Source: Macropodus opercularis
Taxonomy: Eukaryota; Chordata; Actinopteri; Anabantiformes; Osphronemidae
Reading direction: 5' to 3'
NCBI GenBank assembly: GCA_030770545.1
Contig: CM061098.1
Coordinates: 2,580,001-2,644,000, forward strand
Length of the DNA: 64,000 nucleotides
This document shows positions 61,840 to 64,000 of this stretch, piece after piece (position 1 is the stretch's first letter; every line of letters starts with the position of its first letter). A program made the translations under genes and the position numbers. A model generated the notes under the pieces. It was given only the letters and a program-made list of their open reading frames with translations. It was not told where the DNA came from and made no database searches.

Positions 61840-62370
61840 CAATCTTTCACTAATTCCTTCAAGTATGAAAGGGTCCTTGTGGTGTCAGCCAAAGGGGGGA
61901 GATGGTCCCAGCCAGAGGCTCTGAATGAGGGGAGGGCAGAGAGGTAGATGGGAGGAGGAGGAAGGGCCTCCCCATCACGGAGACCCTTCCCTCTGGGTCC
62001 CCCAGCCAAGAGCCCCGGACAGTCAACCAGATGGCGGCAGCATTAGCCCAACAAAAGCTTTCTAATTAGGGGTACAATGGGGGGGGTGTCTACTGATGGG
62101 CCGTACGCAAGGAGGAGAACAGCCAGGCAGGACGCCTGAGACCAAGGCAAGTCGATAGCGTACCTACAACCCCCATCTCTGCACACACACACGACACACA
62201 CTCACTTACGCCCCCCTGGCAGTAAAATGGGGGTCTATGACTTTATTACCCCTCATTAACACAAATTAGACCACTTGAGCCGCCCTGAATGGTGATGACA
62301 AATTGAATTAAGTGTTTGGAAACAAGTCAATCCTCACCCCTGGCCAGGCTGCGGCCATATTGCATTAACA
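61840..62370. promoter_or_regulatory. long candidate conserved non-coding element
   Basis: About 530 bp containing the palindrome CTAATTAG at 62062-62069, an adjacent TACAATGG SOX-like site, CATTAAC near 62254, AATTAG at 62264-62269 and CATTAAC again near 62363. The left part is purine-rich with G-runs. The block ends directly at a GT microsatellite. One of the best enhancer candidates in the window. Confidence 0.42.
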
Positions 62371-62381
62371 TTCATCGAAGG

Positions 62382-62405
62382 GTGTGTGTGTGTGTGTGTG
62401 CGTGT
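62382..62405. repeat. (GT)n microsatellite
   Basis: About nine uninterrupted GT units, then CGTGT. Confidence 0.93.
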
Positions 62406-62809
62406 CAGAGAGTGGGGCTATAAAACGGTGCTATTATTTAGAAGAAGGTGGAGTTTTAGAGGCTGTGAATGGGTAAATTCCTTTAGAAATCATATGGATG
62501 TGGCTGAGGTGAGTTAAGACAGAGGAATAAAACAGAAGGAACAGATGGTTTGGTCGGAGGGGGGGCGGTCAGCGCATTTTCAAATGATCCACATTTAATA
62601 AAATGAGAAGGACTCAGTTTGGACCAGTTTCATTTCTGTTTTGCGCATCCGAACGCAAAGCTATGAGGTTTCAGAACATGGAGATACATTCACATGCACA
62701 TGTAAACTATACAACACGTAACAAATCTAATCTTAAATGAAAAAGACGCAACGTTGCTTTCATATGTTTTTGATTTCATTCATCCTGAACTCGTTTTTTT
62801 TTCTGACAA

Positions 62810-62990
62810 TGATGATAATTATGCTGCTATTATTATTTGAATATCTTTTATGGAAATTGTTTTTGGAAGGCGCTAGTGCTCTATAAAGGAACTGAGCTGT
62901 GCCCAAGGACATGAAGGAGCTGGGGCTTGAACCGCTGACTCTACAGTCAGTGGACAACTCACCTGATCCACAACCGGCCTTAAGGACAGT
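62810..62990 (-). mobile_element. tRNA-derived SINE-like element
   Basis: On the minus strand, an A-box-like TGGATCAGGTG (plus-strand 62960-62970; 10 of 11 positions) and a perfect B box GGTTCAAGCCC (62923-62933) are followed by a tRNA-unrelated body. The body contains CAGTTCCTTTATAGAGCACT and a GGCGCTAGTGC-type segment near 62869-62879, then an AT-rich ATTATTATT tail near 62826-62840. The A-B spacing is short, suggesting a small deletion. The layout matches tRNA-derived SINEs of fish; the family name is not assigned. Confidence 0.5.
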
Positions 62991-62999
62991 GAAAGTCCT

Positions 63000-64000
63000 G
63001 TGAGCGTCCTGATCATGTGATCGTGTAACTGCGCTTGTTTGTTCATGCAGGTCAGGATTTCTGCCTTAGTCTATTTGTCAATAATAACATCTGCATGTTT
63101 CTGTCTGTGATGCTTTACCTCGTCGTGAACAAAGACTTTGCATCACATGGAGGTTGTATAAGACCGACATCTAGTGGCAAAAAGTGATGTTACACAAACG
63201 TAAGAGAACTTAACAGTAGATGGGTAGAAATCTGCTGAAGAGTTGTTCAGTCATGCACATTAATGACTTAAGCAGTTTCAGAGCTTCAGAGGTTCTTCTC
63301 TATAATATTTATCAGCAGAACATCAGCTGGTGAGGTGGGTTCAAGTCTTTGCTCGATACTAATAACGCAGTGCTGCTTTCACATGTCAGGATTTGGCTGG
63401 GAAACGAAAGGCCTCGCTTCCTTCCTGGTGACAGCTGTTTCATTTCTGACAGTGCTTTCATTACCAGCAGCCGTTGCTCAGCTCAGACGTATCAGCTGAA
63501 TGATGCTCATTAGTTAAAACTGTTTCACATAATCACAAAGTTAAAAAACCTCGTCAGGTTCACAAAGAGGGGGAAATAGTCTCTGGGTGTCTCACAAAGG
63601 TCATGACCACGACCACAGCGTGAAATATAAGAGATAAATAAAGAAGAGAATCAGTCCATTACAACCTTGGAAACTCACTGAACCGTTTATTTCTTTTCTT
63701 CTTACCACCACTCAAACACCAGATGGCGCTAGAGATTAAAACTATTCCTTCACTTCTGACGAAGTTTAGGCTTCAACACTTCCACGGCACTAATAAATCT
63801 CACAACGTCCCAGCTGTTTCGGTTTCGTTTGTGAATGATCACTATTCCATATTGTTTTCTTCTGTGCATATGGAGACCACTGAGGTCATTAAGGCACATG
63901 CAGCGATAATGAACATCAGGAAGAAATAAAATGAAACTGTGCTGGAACAGATGGGAGATGTTAGCCACAGTTATGCCAGATGGGAAACGCTGCATCTTAA
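63000..64000. other. gene-free stretch, nothing resolved
   Basis: Short frames at 63723-63929 plus and 63750-63995 minus overlap each other and are unrecognised. No repeats or motif clusters stand out. Confidence 0.5.

Noticed and set aside
1..64000. CRISPR array, prophage, operon or other prokaryotic system
   Set aside because: No long coding frames, no spaced direct repeats and no ribosome-binding sites; the sequence has animal genome character.

Overview
The window reads as animal nuclear DNA, most likely from a compact teleost fish genome. It has (TG)n, (AC)n, (GA)n and (AAT)n microsatellites, moderate GC, local CpG-rich patches, tRNA-derived SINE-like fragments, and no bacterial-style packed genes. 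The longest open frames are about 135-150 codons. They overlap frames on the other strand, and none resembles a protein family I recognise. I found no complete gene, no confident exon chain and no canonical RNA gene. The organism call is an inference from sequence style.

Most of the window looks like non-coding sequence flanking or within a developmental gene. Stretches of 150-600 bp have balanced composition, few simple repeats and clustered homeodomain (TAATTA, ATTAAT), POU octamer (ATGCAAAT), SOX (ACAATG/ACAAAG), MEIS (TGACAG), GATA and TCF-like sites. They alternate with AT-rich or microsatellite-bearing filler. The best candidates are at 8.3-8.5, 12.3-12.6, 15.8-16.1, 17.6-18.0, 22.0-22.5, 25.1-25.3, 28.5-28.9, 30.9-31.2, 35.0-36.5, 37.1-37.4, 47.3-48.5, 49.1-49.35, 58.4-58.6, 59.05-59.26 and 61.8-62.4 kb. 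Calling them conserved enhancers is inference; only alignment to other fish or vertebrates would prove it. I cannot name the target gene.

The left edge (to about 2.24 kb) is CpG-rich and holds a CRE-like site next to an inverted CCAAT box at 2195-2216, which could mark a promoter. Two tRNA-derived SINE-like elements lie on the minus strand, near 43.4-43.57 kb and 62.81-62.99 kb. A few short intervals look like exons because they combine an acceptor, an open frame and a donor or stop (19.49, 39.5, 41.6, 45.3 and 49.8 kb). They lie on both strands, do not chain, and are held at low confidence.

The most striking single object is a near-perfect 58-nt hairpin at 16304-16361: two 21-bp perfectly complementary arms, four further inner pairs after a one-base bulge, and a 7-nt loop. 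One arm contains 14 nt identical to positions 6-19 of miR-138-5p, but on the wrong arm and with the seed not preserved. Other signals worth checking are eight perfect POU octamers, a perfect RFX X-box at 57811-57823, a GATA inverted pair at 12554-12570, paired SOX sites at 48212-48230 and a perfect MEF2 consensus at 25219-25228.
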